Shown in pieces: positions 32,742-42,260 of a stretch of 64,000 nucleotides of DNA. The stretch is from UBA1447 sp964627535. Its GTDB lineage: Bacteria; Bacillota; Clostridia; Oscillospirales; Acutalibacteraceae. A program made the translations under genes and the position numbers. Positions within the stretch are counted from its first letter, which is position 1, and each line of letters begins with the position of its first letter. The notes below the pieces were generated by a model. That model ran no database searches. It saw only the letters and a program-made list of their open reading frames with translations, and was not told the DNA's origin. The stretch covers positions 1 to 64,000 of the forward strand of contig CAZVJW010000019.1 in the NCBI GenBank assembly GCA_964627535.1, given 5' to 3'.

Positions 32742-33611
32742 ATGAAATACATTGTAATGGACTTGGAGTGGAACAACACATACGGAAGAAAGATTAATGG
32801 CTTTATAAATGAAGTGATTGAAATCGGTGCCGTAAAACTGGATGAAAATCTTAATGTTGTTGATACATTTTCTCATTTAATCAGGTCGCAAATAGGAAAA
32901 AAACTTCGTGGCAGCGTAAAAAGGTTAACCAACATTACAAATGAAGATATAGATGGAGGAATACCGTTTGCGCAGGCTTTCACGGAGTTTCACCATTGGA
33001 TAGGACCTGATGAAAGTGTTGTTTTAACATGGGGTGATGGAGATATAAGAGTGCTTATTGATAATTATCGTTACTTAAGCGGTATTGGCAGAATTCCTTT
33101 CTTGTCAAATTATGCTGACCTTCAAAGACTTTTTCAGAATGTATATAAGACTCCTGCTTCAAAACAAATTGGTTTGGCTGCAGCTGCTCAGTTGCTTGAT
33201 ATAAAAGATGAGGATTATGCTTCGCACCGTGCGCTTGATGACAGCCTGCTGAGTGCCGAATGTTTTAAGAGATGCTATAATTTTGATCATCTTGAAAAAA
33301 TATCAAAAATATGTGACGATTCCTTCTATGAACGATTATCATTTAAATCATATGCAATAACAAATATTAACAATCCTTTAGTTGATAAAAATAAGTTAAA
33401 CTATTCCTGTGAATATTGCAAAAAAGATGCAGAACAAAAAACAGAATGGAAAAATTCAAATCAATATTTCCGGGCAGTTTTTTACTGTTCGGATTGCGGT
33501 AAAACATTTAAGGTTGGAGTTAGGTTTAAAAGATTCTATGATAAGCTGGATGTGCGAAAAATTACGTCTATTGTTGAGGTTAGTGATAACAATTCGGATG
33601 ATAACCTCTAA
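32742..33611 (+). CDS. DEDD-type 3'-5' exonuclease with C-terminal zinc ribbon
   Basis: A 289-residue RNase T/DNA polymerase epsilon-like exonuclease. Exo I is VMDLEWN with the first Asp and Glu, INEVIEIGAVKL follows, Exo II has TWGDGDIRVL and Exo III has HRALDDSLLSAECF. The C-terminal ~75 residues carry CEYCKKDAEQ and, 30 residues on, CSDCGKTFKVG, a CxxC...CxxC zinc-ribbon pattern likely to bind nucleic acid. ATG 32742 follows AAGGGAAG; the frame extending up to 32709 lacks a ribosome site. The RNA or DNA target is unknown. Confidence 0.85.
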   Translation: MKYIVMDLEWNNTYGRKINGFINEVIEIGAVKLDENLNVVDTFSHLIRSQIGKKLRGSVKRLTNITNEDIDGGIPFAQAFTEFHHWIGPDESVVLTWGDGDIRVLIDNYRYLSGIGRIPFLSNYADLQRLFQNVYKTPASKQIGLAAAAQLLDIKDEDYASHRALDDSLLSAECFKRCYNFDHLEKISKICDDSFYERLSFKSYAITNINNPLVDKNKLNYSCEYCKKDAEQKTEWKNSNQYFRAVFYCSDCGKTFKVGVRFKRFYDKLDVRKITSIVEVSDNNSDDNL

Positions 33612-33684
33612 TAAGAATAAACAAAATTGAATTAATTGTAAACTATTTATTTAAATTTTTAAAAGGTTTAGCGGAGGAATTTTG

Positions 33685-36600
33685 ATGTCGGCAAAAGTAC
33701 AAAAAATATTACTGGGTGTTTCCGCAGTGTTGATACTTAGCAGTTCAATGGTTCTTGGAATATTTCTAAGCGGAAACTTTAAGAATGTATTTGGACTTGT
33801 TAACAACGAGTCTTCTTCGGTTTCCGAAACGCAAACAGTCCAGCAAACGGAGGTTATTTTAAAAGTTAAAACAGCAAAACCTTCAAAAATAAGAGGCGTT
33901 TGGCTTACTGCCGGTGTTGATTACCTGTCAGACATATCCGATTCGGTTGAGGAAATAAAATCTGACATTGAAAAGAAGATAAGCGACATTTCTGCGATAG
34001 GCTTCAATACAGTGTTTTTTGACTACACTGCCGATGCTGAACAAAACTTGTTTTCTGATGATATTGACGGATCTTCGATTTTCAACTATTGCCTTGAATA
34101 TACCCGGAAAAGCGGTCTCTTCATTGTTGTTTGCTTACCTATAGATTCATATGTTTCGGGCTCAAACGAGTTTATTGTTAATGAAGAAACGTTTGGAGGC
34201 TTTTGCAAAAAATATAATACTGATGCAATTCTTATGTCGGGATTGTCAAAACTTCAAACATCGTTTACCGAAATGACTTCTTCACAAAAAAATACGAAAA
34301 TGATAGAAATAATCACGAATTTATCAGTAATTGCCCGTGCATCAGACAGCAATATTATTTTCAGTACACAACTTGACACCGAGAATTTGGATATTCAGTA
34401 TTTGGCAAGTAATATATTTGTTAATGGGATTAATGATTTTATTTATGTTGAGCCTTCCGTTTCAAGTAAGGATAAATCATCACCATACGCAGATATATTA
34501 ACAAAAATTGATAAGGCTGCAATAACTGCAGGCGGCGAATGCGTATATGGTCAAAGAGCGGATTTTTTATTTTCCGGTGATAGCTGGAGCGATCCAAACG
34601 AAATAATTACGCAGGTTAAGGCTGCCGAAAGTATGGGAAGCTGTTCAGGAATTGCAGTTCGTTCTTATAGTAGTTTAAAATCAGATAAACAGGGAAGCAG
34701 TACGGCGTTCCTGAAGTATTTCAATAATTTAATTCTTGAAAAAACAAAAAAAGAATTTGTCATTTACAATCAAAAAACTACCGATATTTCGACGAGCGAA
34801 TCTAAAATCAGCTTTACCGGCGGATGCAATCCGGAATTTCCGTTGCTCTGCAATAATAACACAGTCATTTTAACAGAAGCCGGAGATTTTTCTGTTGAAT
34901 TTGACTTGAAGGTTGGAAAGAATGCTTTCGTTTTTAAACAAAACGATAAAAGTTATATTTACAATGTAACATATAAGATGGATATTCTGAAGAGCGTTTC
35001 ACCCAAAGGAGAAATGTCGGGGCCTGGAGGAACCGTGATAGAAATTTCTACTGTTGCGTTAAGGAATGCTGAAGTCAATGCAGTAATAAATAAGAATACT
35101 GTATCTATGGTGCAGAGTGATACGCTTGATTTCGGTGACGAAGAAAAGTCTCCCGATAACTCGTCTGATTTTGTCACATATTATGGTAAATATACTTTGC
35201 CGGAAGGTAAAGCATCCGCACAGAATTTAGGAGCGATCAATGTTACTGCAAAGTTTAATGGATTAAGTAAAACCCTTACAGGCGCGAAGGTTACGGTTGC
35301 TGCAAAACCGTTTGAAACAACTATGCCAACAACCGAAGCACCTACTGCTATAACAACTGAAACAACAGCAGCCCAGACCGAAACATCAGCCTCAACAGGC
35401 GGAACAGATGAAAATACTACAAATCAAAATGAAACAACACAACCGCCTGTTACATCAAATCCTGTGCAAGAAGAATTGCTGACTCCGGGAATTAATTCGG
35501 GGCTTGGAACATCAAGAATGTGTGAGATAACACTGAATAACTGCGAAACGTTTCCGATTTCACCGTTAAATGACCACTCTGTGCCCATTTCAACACCTTT
35601 GCTTTCGGGAATGTTTGATTATATCGATGGTGAATCAAGTTTCGATGGTTTTTTGTATTACAATTTAAGATCCGGAAGGAGAGTCTACAGGAATCAGGTT
35701 AAAGTAATTGAAAATGGATATAATCTCCCGTCAAATAATATAAAGGTAATGAATTCAGCAACATCCGGTGACACATATATTAACCTTGCGATGACATGGA
35801 AAATTCCGGTAAGTGTGTTGTTCAGAGGTCAGGTCTATCCGAATATCAATATGACCGACAGCAGGGATTTCAGTGTTTGGAGTTTTACAGGGAACTGCAT
35901 TGATTTCACATTCTACTACACCGGCAATATGGTTGGTGATTTAAATGTTTCGGGAAGCAATGTAATCGGCAGCGTCGAATGGATAAAAAATGCAGGCGAA
36001 AACACAGTGACATTAAGGCTCAATTTAAAAAGAGCAGGTGTATTTTACGGGTATAGTATTGGATATAACAGCGATAACAGTCTGAGAATCTCCATAAAGA
36101 ATAAACCTTCAGCATCTCTCTCGGGCTATACCATCATGTTGGACCCGGGACATTGCGGAATTGCTACAGGAGATAAAGGCGCAACATGCAGTTCAAAGAC
36201 ACCGGATATAATGATGTATGAAGGTCAGATTAATCTTATTTTAGCAAGAAAAATCAAAGAACGGCTTGAGAGTAATGGTGTTACAGTGCTCATGACCCGT
36301 TCTGACGATTCCGATGTCTCTTTAGACAACAGACGAAAGCTCGTTTATGAAAAGAAACCAGATCTTTTTATCAGTGTACATTGCGATTCAAGTGATAAAA
36401 GCACAAGTGCAATTGGCACATCTGCTTATTATTATAATGCCCAGTCATTTCCGCTCGCGGATGCGCTTCACAAACAAATATTCTCATGCTACAGCAACAA
36501 GATATATGCTACTGATGACAGAAAAACTCAATTTTATCCTTTTAGAGTTACCAGAGTAGAGGCATGTCCATCCGTTCTGATTGAATATGGCTTTGTCAGT

Positions 36601-36699
36601 AATCTGATAGAGTGCCAAGCCTTGCAAAATGACACAAATCAAAACAGCCTGGCAGAGGCAACCGTGCAAGGAATAATTGACTATATAAACGCATATTAA
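33685..36699 (+). CDS. Membrane-anchored N-acetylmuramoyl-L-alanine amidase with N-terminal GHL10/DUF187-like domain
   Basis: A 1004-residue cell-surface protein. An N-terminal membrane segment (ILLGVSAVLILSSSMVLGIF) precedes a glycosidase-like barrel (IRGVWLTAGVDYLSDI ... GFNTVFFDYTADAEQ, ~70-350). Beta-rich modules and a Thr/Glu-rich spacer (~545-595) follow. The C-terminal amidase_3 domain (~813-1004) keeps the zinc ligands and catalytic Glu: LDPGHCG, MYEGQINL, FISVHCDS and VLIEYGF. It cleaves the peptide from MurNAc in peptidoglycan. Whether the barrel is an active glycosidase is unclear. GGAGG precedes ATG 33685. A kinase and response regulator follow closely, suggesting envelope sensing. 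Confidence 0.85.
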   Translation: MSAKVQKILLGVSAVLILSSSMVLGIFLSGNFKNVFGLVNNESSSVSETQTVQQTEVILKVKTAKPSKIRGVWLTAGVDYLSDISDSVEEIKSDIEKKISDISAIGFNTVFFDYTADAEQNLFSDDIDGSSIFNYCLEYTRKSGLFIVVCLPIDSYVSGSNEFIVNEETFGGFCKKYNTDAILMSGLSKLQTSFTEMTSSQKNTKMIEIITNLSVIARASDSNIIFSTQLDTENLDIQYLASNIFVNGINDFIYVEPSVSSKDKSSPYADILTKIDKAAITAGGECVYGQRADFLFSGDSWSDPNEIITQVKAAESMGSCSGIAVRSYSSLKSDKQGSSTAFLKYFNNLILEKTKKEFVIYNQKTTDISTSESKISFTGGCNPEFPLLCNNNTVILTEAGDFSVEFDLKVGKNAFVFKQNDKSYIYNVTYKMDILKSVSPKGEMSGPGGTVIEISTVALRNAEVNAVINKNTVSMVQSDTLDFGDEEKSPDNSSDFVTYYGKYTLPEGKASAQNLGAINVTAKFNGLSKTLTGAKVTVAAKPFETTMPTTEAPTAITTETTAAQTETSASTGGTDENTTNQNETTQPPVTSNPVQEELLTPGINSGLGTSRMCEITLNNCETFPISPLNDHSVPISTPLLSGMFDYIDGESSFDGFLYYNLRSGRRVYRNQVKVIENGYNLPSNNIKVMNSATSGDTYINLAMTWKIPVSVLFRGQVYPNINMTDSRDFSVWSFTGNCIDFTFYYTGNMVGDLNVSGSNVIGSVEWIKNAGENTVTLRLNLKRAGVFYGYSIGYNSDNSLRISIKNKPSASLSGYTIMLDPGHCGIATGDKGATCSSKTPDIMMYEGQINLILARKIKERLESNGVTVLMTRSDDSDVSLDNRRKLVYEKKPDLFISVHCDSSDKSTSAIGTSAYYYNAQSFPLADALHKQIFSCYSNKIYATDDRKTQFYPFRVTRVEACPSVLIEYGFVSNLIECQALQNDTNQNSLAEATVQGIIDYINAY

Positions 36700-36773
36700 G
36701 TATAAGCTGAAATGATGGGTGATTTCTGAAACGAATCATGAAATAACCGAAAGGGTAAAAAACAAATATTAAT

Positions 36774-38417
36774 ATGAAGAAAATTAAAAACCTGTCAGTA
36801 AGAAGCAAACTCCTGATTACGAATATGCTTATGATAATAATTCCGGTTCTTATTGTGGCGGGAATTACCAGTATTCTTATGCCGGCTTGGGTATATTTTG
36901 TAAACGGTATGAACCCAGATGCTCATCTTACCGATTCATTGGGGTTTATTTCTGTATATCAGCTTCAGCGAAATGTCAGCAATCTGGAAAAACAAATTTC
37001 GATTGAAGCTACTGTAAACAGTCTTGAACTAACAACATCGATAAACAGTAAAACCGGTAGTAAACCCAATATTATTACGCAAACAAAAGAGAATCAGGCA
37101 CTCATATCAACACAAATACTTAACATTTGTAAGGGGATCGATGCCTCGGGCGCGATGATGGCAGTTTTGATTGATGAGGAAACAATATACTTAACTCAGG
37201 GTTCGACTCTTGACGATATTGCTGAAATATTTGCTGATGTTAATGAAAACAATGATATTTACAGAGACTCAATGATTAATTCAAGCCATTCAGGAACGGT
37301 ATTAATTAATCTGTCAAAGCTCAGTACAGGTGAAACACTTAGAATAATTGTCGCAAATCCAACCATGACAGGGGTTGTCGGAGGAAAAAGCGACGGGATG
37401 TCTGAAAATCTGCTTGGTTATGGTGACAAATTGCTGGTAGCAATTTTTGTTATAGCGATTATTGTGGTTTTATTAACAAATGGTCTTCTTGCAATAATTT
37501 CTTCAAAGGCAATACTAAAACCAATCGAAAAACTACGTACAGCTACGCACGAAATCAGAGACGGTAATTTGGATTATGAGATAGGATATGAATCAAAAAA
37601 CGAAATCGGACAGATGTGTTCTGATTTCGATGAGATGAGAAAAAGATTGAAACAATCTGTTGAAACACAGCAGAGGTATGAAGAAAACCGCATTGAAATG
37701 ATAGCGGGTATTTCACATGACTTGGGAACGCCGTTGACATCCATAAAAGGTTATGCATCGGGGCTAATAGATGGGGTTGCCGATACACCGAAAAAAAGAG
37801 TGCATTATTTGAAAACAATTTATAATACAGCAAATGATATGGACAAGCTTGTCAGTCAGCTTTCTATGTCATCTAAACTTGACCTCGACAAGGTACCGTT
37901 TTACTTTGAAGCGGTTGATATTTCGTCGTTTTTTGATGACTGCAGAGAGGAATTGTCAACAACACTTGCCCGTAATAACATCAAATTAAATTATGAAAAC
38001 AACTTAGCTTTCCCTTTAACTGTTTCAATTGATTCGACACAGTATCGAAGAGCGATTTTAAATATTATTGATAATTGTATAAAGTACAGTAAGAGCGAAG
38101 GCTGTGAACAGGAAGTAATACTCAGGGTATATAGAGATGAATTAAATATTCGGGTAGTTATTGCTGACAATGGTTTGGGTGTGCCTGAAAGCGAAATGGA
38201 AAAAATATTTTATAGTTTTTACCGAAGTGATAAATCTCGAACGAACATTAGCAGCGGAAGCGGACTCGGGCTTTCAATTACACGTCAAATAATCGAAAGG
38301 CATCAGGGGAGGGTACGGGCGGAGAAAAGTGAAATTGGAGGCTTGGCAATCATCATTGATCTGCCTGTAATTGAGAAAAAGGATGCTGAAGATGAAAAAG
38401 AAAATCCTGATTGTTGA
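36774..38417 (+). CDS. Sensor histidine kinase
   Basis: A 547-residue membrane sensor. Transmembrane helix 1 (~15-37) is followed by an extracytoplasmic domain (~40-220) and helix 2 (LLVAIFVIAIIVVLLTNGLLAII). The HAMP domain carries KPIEKLRTATHEIRDGNLDYEI, and the HisKA phosphoacceptor helix carries AGISHDLGTPLTSIKGY. The HATPase domain contains NIIDNCIKYS (N box), IADNGLGVP (G1) and SGSGLGLSI (G2). It overlaps the response regulator gene by 26 bases; kinase-before-regulator is the less usual order. The position after a wall amidase suggests it senses the envelope, but no ligand domain is recognisable. Confidence 0.93.
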   Translation: MKKIKNLSVRSKLLITNMLMIIIPVLIVAGITSILMPAWVYFVNGMNPDAHLTDSLGFISVYQLQRNVSNLEKQISIEATVNSLELTTSINSKTGSKPNIITQTKENQALISTQILNICKGIDASGAMMAVLIDEETIYLTQGSTLDDIAEIFADVNENNDIYRDSMINSSHSGTVLINLSKLSTGETLRIIVANPTMTGVVGGKSDGMSENLLGYGDKLLVAIFVIAIIVVLLTNGLLAIISSKAILKPIEKLRTATHEIRDGNLDYEIGYESKNEIGQMCSDFDEMRKRLKQSVETQQRYEENRIEMIAGISHDLGTPLTSIKGYASGLIDGVADTPKKRVHYLKTIYNTANDMDKLVSQLSMSSKLDLDKVPFYFEAVDISSFFDDCREELSTTLARNNIKLNYENNLAFPLTVSIDSTQYRRAILNIIDNCIKYSKSEGCEQEVILRVYRDELNIRVVIADNGLGVPESEMEKIFYSFYRSDKSRTNISSGSGLGLSITRQIIERHQGRVRAEKSEIGGLAIIIDLPVIEKKDAEDEKENPDC

Positions 38418-39087
38418 AGATGATAAAAATATTGCAGAGCTTGAACGTGATTATTTGTCTGCAAACGGTTACGAAACCGACATGGTATCTGACGGCATCG
38501 GTGCTATAAATAATTTAAGTGATGATAATTATTCTTTGATATTGCTTGATATTATGCTTCCCGGAATCGATGGCTTTGAAACATGCAGGCGAATTCGAAA
38601 AAAAAGCGATATACCGATTCTTTTTGTTTCTGCAAAGAAAGAGGATATTGATAAAATTAAAGGCTTGTGGCTTGGCGCTGATGACTATATCATAAAACCG
38701 TTTAGCCCTTCGGAACTTGTTGCGCGAGTCCACGCTCATATTGCCAGATATGAACGTCTAACGGCTAAAGGTGAGGGGAAGGAACACGATTTTATATCAA
38801 TTGGAAATCTGAAAATAGATAATAAAGCCAGACGGGTTTTTATAAATGAACTTGAAGTAAATCTGACAAACAAAGAATTTGATCTTTTGCTTTTCCTTGC
38901 TTCAAACCCAAATACTGTCTTTAATAAAGATACTCTTTTTAATAAAATTTGGGGGCTTGACGCTTTTGGAGAAACCTCAACGGTAACCGTGCATATAAAT
39001 CGAATTCGTGAAAAAATTGAGGACGATTCCGCTAATCCTCAATACATAGAAACTGTTTGGGGTGTGGGATATAGGTTTATGATTTAA
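38392..39087 (+). CDS. OmpR/PhoB-type response regulator
   Basis: A 231-residue DNA-binding regulator: receiver domain with acidic pocket LIVEDD, phosphoacceptor Asp in LILLDIMLPG, switch Ser in FVSAKK and Lys in DYIIKPF. The winged-helix effector domain has NLTNKEFDLLLFLASNPN and ends ETVWGVGYRFMI. I choose ATG 38392 (MKKKILIVEDD), ten bases from AAAAGG; ATG 38383 directly abuts that site. Cognate of the histidine kinase whose gene it overlaps. No target promoter can be named. Confidence 0.93.
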   Translation: MKKKILIVEDDKNIAELERDYLSANGYETDMVSDGIGAINNLSDDNYSLILLDIMLPGIDGFETCRRIRKKSDIPILFVSAKKEDIDKIKGLWLGADDYIIKPFSPSELVARVHAHIARYERLTAKGEGKEHDFISIGNLKIDNKARRVFINELEVNLTNKEFDLLLFLASNPNTVFNKDTLFNKIWGLDAFGETSTVTVHINRIREKIEDDSANPQYIETVWGVGYRFMI

Positions 39088-39099
39088 ATTCATATTAAC

Positions 39100-39963
39100 T
39101 CAAATTTCGGGTTCATAGATTTCGGCAGACCATGAGAATTCAAATATATCATCAGTACGGAGTTTTTGAATTCCGCGTTTTTCTGATATGTCATTCTTTT
39201 TATGATAATTGTCATTAATTCCGTACCAAGGTTCAATACAAACATAAGGCGCCGCAGGCTTTGCCCAAATACCCAAAAATGGCGCACGTCCAAAATTAAA
39301 ACGAAGCTCTCGACTGTGCCGGGGGCTTTTAAGTGTAATCTGAGCGGATTTATAACCGGATAAAAACAAAGCGTCTTTTATAAATATATCCGGGGTTATT
39401 TCAATTATATTTTCATCGTCAAGAAGTGGGAATCTTTCGTCAATAATAATTGCGTTTTCGTTTATTCTTTCAGTAAAAAGTATTTCGTTTTCGGAAAATT
39501 CCAAATAATCACCCATCTCACAGTTGAAACCAGGATGAGCGCCGATGGAGAAATATATATCTGTGTTGTCTGTATTAATTACCTTATGAGTGACTCTGAT
39601 ACCTTTATTCTGAAGTTTAAATTCAACGATCAATTCAAATGTGAAAGGATAAACAGCGAGGGTATCTTTATTACTTACCAGAGAAAAAACCACACATGTT
39701 CCATCAATGCTGAGGATATTAAATAGGCTTTTTCTTGCGAAACCGTGCTTTGGCAAAAAAAATTCTTTTTCGTCATATAGAAAACGGCCATCCAATAATT
39801 GACCTATTATCGGGAAAAGTAAAGGTGATTGACCATCCCATATTGACGGATCACCTTGCCACAAATATTCAATACCGCTTTGCTTTGAAAACAGTGAATG
39901 AAGTTCAGCTCCGTAATCATTGATTTCTGCGATTAAATACTCATTTTCAATTTTGTAAGTCAT
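39100..39963 (-). CDS. Aldose 1-epimerase (galactose mutarotase-like, LacX type)
   Basis: A 287-residue beta-supersandwich protein that interconverts sugar anomers or binds hexose phosphates. The start YLIAEINDYGAELHSLFSK and SPLLFPIIGQL are typical of the LacX/YeaD branch. FSIGAHPGFNC supplies the conserved His, and CIEPWYGI the catalytic Glu near the C-terminus. GAAGGAG precedes ATG 39963. It is convergent with the response regulator, 12 bases apart, with no obvious terminator between. Substrate not assignable. Confidence 0.88.
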   Translation of the reverse strand: MTYKIENEYLIAEINDYGAELHSLFSKQSGIEYLWQGDPSIWDGQSPLLFPIIGQLLDGRFLYDEKEFFLPKHGFARKSLFNILSIDGTCVVFSLVSNKDTLAVYPFTFELIVEFKLQNKGIRVTHKVINTDNTDIYFSIGAHPGFNCEMGDYLEFSENEILFTERINENAIIIDERFPLLDDENIIEITPDIFIKDALFLSGYKSAQITLKSPRHSRELRFNFGRAPFLGIWAKPAAPYVCIEPWYGINDNYHKKNDISEKRGIQKLRTDDIFEFSWSAEIYEPEI

Positions 39964-40135
39964 ATATTTCTCCTTCTATATTCGGCATTTTAAAGCCGAG
40001 AATAAGCTGATTAAATACAAAAAGCAATATTTATAATTATAGCATCATCAAAATCGGATTGCAATTATTATGAATATAATTTAAAATAAATATATTCTAA
40101 AATAGTATAATAATATATCTTAAAACAACTTTTTC

Positions 40136-40164
40136 TTGATTGTTATTAATGAAAATGTTACAAT
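40136..40164 (+). promoter_or_regulatory. Promoter of recJ
   Basis: TTGATT (40136-40141) and TACAAT (40159-40164) with 17-base spacing. The -35 box coincides with an in-frame TTG, showing that this upstream TTG is not the recJ start. Confidence 0.7.
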
Positions 40165-40189
40165 AAAAAAACTGAAAGGGTTGAATTGC

Positions 40190-42256
40190 TTGAATCGTAA
40201 AAAATGGCAGATTATATTATGCGATAAAGATTTGGCGGCTCAAATCGCTGAAGATCACAACATGAATCCATTTGTTGCCCTGCTTGCGGCATCAAGAGGT
40301 ATAAATAATGAAATCGAAATTTCTGATTATTTTATGGATCAAGGGGTTGCTTTAAGCAACCCGTTCGATTTACCGGATATGAAAAAGGCAGTAGACAGAT
40401 TGAATATAGCAATTGATAATGATGAGCATATTATCATATTCGGCGATTATGATGCGGATGGAGTTACGGCAACGGTTTTGTTAAAGTCTTATTTAGAAGC
40501 GAGAGGCGCATGTGTCAGCCACTATATCCCTGACCGTCAAACAGAAGGTTATGGGCTGAGTGAAGAGTCTGTAGGTGTATTGAAGGATATGGGGGCGCAG
40601 TTAATTGTAACCGTTGATAATGGAGTCAGCGCAATTGATGAGTCGCAGCTTGTTGCCGATATGGGTATGGATCTGATTATAACGGATCATCATAAACCAA
40701 AAACAAAACTGCCAAGAGCTATTGCGGTTGTTGACCCGCATAGAGAAGATAGTATTTGTGAATACAAAGATTTTGCAGGTGTTGGCGTTGTATTTAAACT
40801 AATTTGCGCACTTGACGAAGGTGAACCGGAGGAACTGCTGGGGGAATTCGGTGATCTTCTTGCAATAGGAACAATTGGTGATATTGTTCCTTTAACCGGT
40901 GAAAACAGGCGGATTGTCAAGCAGGGGATTGCTGCGATTAATTACTGCCCACGAATCGGTATTAAAGCTCTTTTGAAAGCTGCGGGTGTAGGAGAAAAAA
41001 AAATAAGTTCATCAAGTATTGCCTTTATACTCGCACCAAGAATTAATGCGGCAGGGAGAATGGGTTCGGCGAACAGAGCGGTGGAATTGCTTTTGACAGA
41101 AGATGAAACACTGTCTGGAAGCCTTGCAACGGAAATAAATAACGAGAATATCTTAAGAAGGAAAATTGAAGAAGAAATCACGGCAAAAGTCGAAGAGCAA
41201 CTGGAGCTTTTACCAATTCATAAGTTCGACAGGGTAATTGTTGCTGATGGATATAACTTGCATAACGGTGTTATTGGTATTGTTGCTTCGAGAATGGTGC
41301 AAAAATATGGCCGCCCCTGTATAATTATTTCCAGAGACAAGGCCACCGCGAAAGGGTCCGGAAGAAGCATTGAAGGCTTTTCGCTTTATGATGCGCTTAA
41401 TTCCGTTTCTGATTGTTTGATTCGGTTTGGCGGGCATCCATTGGCCGCGGGCTTAGAAATTTCGAATGATAGAATTGATGAATTCAGAAAAGCAATCAAT
41501 GAATACGCAAGCAGAATTATCATGCCGTTCCCCATACAAAGAATTGATTTAAAAATTAATCCAAAATCAATCAGTACTGATGCTGCCGGTGTTTTAGAAG
41601 TGTTTGAACCATATGGCGAAGGTAACCCTCAACCGATATTTGGACTTTTTGGAATGAAAATAGAGACTGTGCAACCGGTTTCTGAAGGAAAACATACAAG
41701 AATAAAAATATCAAAGGGTGATTCAATAATTAATGCAATAATATTTAACGCCATCACTGCTGAATTTAAATATTACCCGAATGATATAGTTGATCTTGCG
41801 GTTATCATTGAAAATAGTGATTACAAAGACAGCATAATTGTTAACACGCGTATTGTTGATATGCGTTTAGCAGGTTTAAATGAAGATAAAATATTGACAG
41901 GAATAAGAGTATATGAACAGTTTAAGCGCGGAGAACGTTTAACACAATTACAGTACGAAAGCTCTCTGCCTGACAGAGATCTATTTTCGGCGATTTACAG
42001 AAACCTTAAGAATCAAGGCGGAAGAAATCATGATTTAGAAAAACAATGTATGCTCGTAAACGATGATGGCGGGAAAATTACTGCCATTATGATAGTTTTT
42101 GACGTTTTTCTTGAATTTAATCTTATTAATAAATTGGAAAATGGCGGGGTTTGTCTCAATCCGGTTGATAATAAAGTTAATCTTGACAAATCATGTGTTT
42201 TAAGACGATTGAAGGACTGCTGTGACAGTTTAGAAATACAGATGCAAGGGAGATGA
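40190..42256 (+). CDS. recJ: Single-stranded-DNA-specific exonuclease RecJ
   Basis: A 5'-3' exonuclease in recombination and repair. The DHH domain has IIFGDYDADGVTATVLL, TDHHKPK and VDPHRED. DHHA1 has ADGYNLHNGVIGIVASRM and the FGGHPLAAGLEI motif. A C-terminal OB fold plus an extra ~130-residue tail resembles Firmicutes RecJ. GAAAGGG at 40174-40180 fits TTG 40190 (or 40181). The 688-residue length is normal for the shorter Clostridia form. The stop overlaps an ATG (ATGA at 42253), the usual arrangement before relA; apt, often placed between, is absent. Confidence 0.92.
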   Translation: MNRKKWQIILCDKDLAAQIAEDHNMNPFVALLAASRGINNEIEISDYFMDQGVALSNPFDLPDMKKAVDRLNIAIDNDEHIIIFGDYDADGVTATVLLKSYLEARGACVSHYIPDRQTEGYGLSEESVGVLKDMGAQLIVTVDNGVSAIDESQLVADMGMDLIITDHHKPKTKLPRAIAVVDPHREDSICEYKDFAGVGVVFKLICALDEGEPEELLGEFGDLLAIGTIGDIVPLTGENRRIVKQGIAAINYCPRIGIKALLKAAGVGEKKISSSSIAFILAPRINAAGRMGSANRAVELLLTEDETLSGSLATEINNENILRRKIEEEITAKVEEQLELLPIHKFDRVIVADGYNLHNGVIGIVASRMVQKYGRPCIIISRDKATAKGSGRSIEGFSLYDALNSVSDCLIRFGGHPLAAGLEISNDRIDEFRKAINEYASRIIMPFPIQRIDLKINPKSISTDAAGVLEVFEPYGEGNPQPIFGLFGMKIETVQPVSEGKHTRIKISKGDSIINAIIFNAITAEFKYYPNDIVDLAVIIENSDYKDSIIVNTRIVDMRLAGLNEDKILTGIRVYEQFKRGERLTQLQYESSLPDRDLFSAIYRNLKNQGGRNHDLEKQCMLVNDDGGKITAIMIVFDVFLEFNLINKLENGGVCLNPVDNKVNLDKSCVLRRLKDCCDSLEIQMQGR

Positions 42257-42260
42257 ATTT

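Noticed and set aside
40136..40189. Upstream TTG as recJ start
   Set aside because: The TTG is the -35 box of a good promoter and the proper ribosome site is at 40174-40180.
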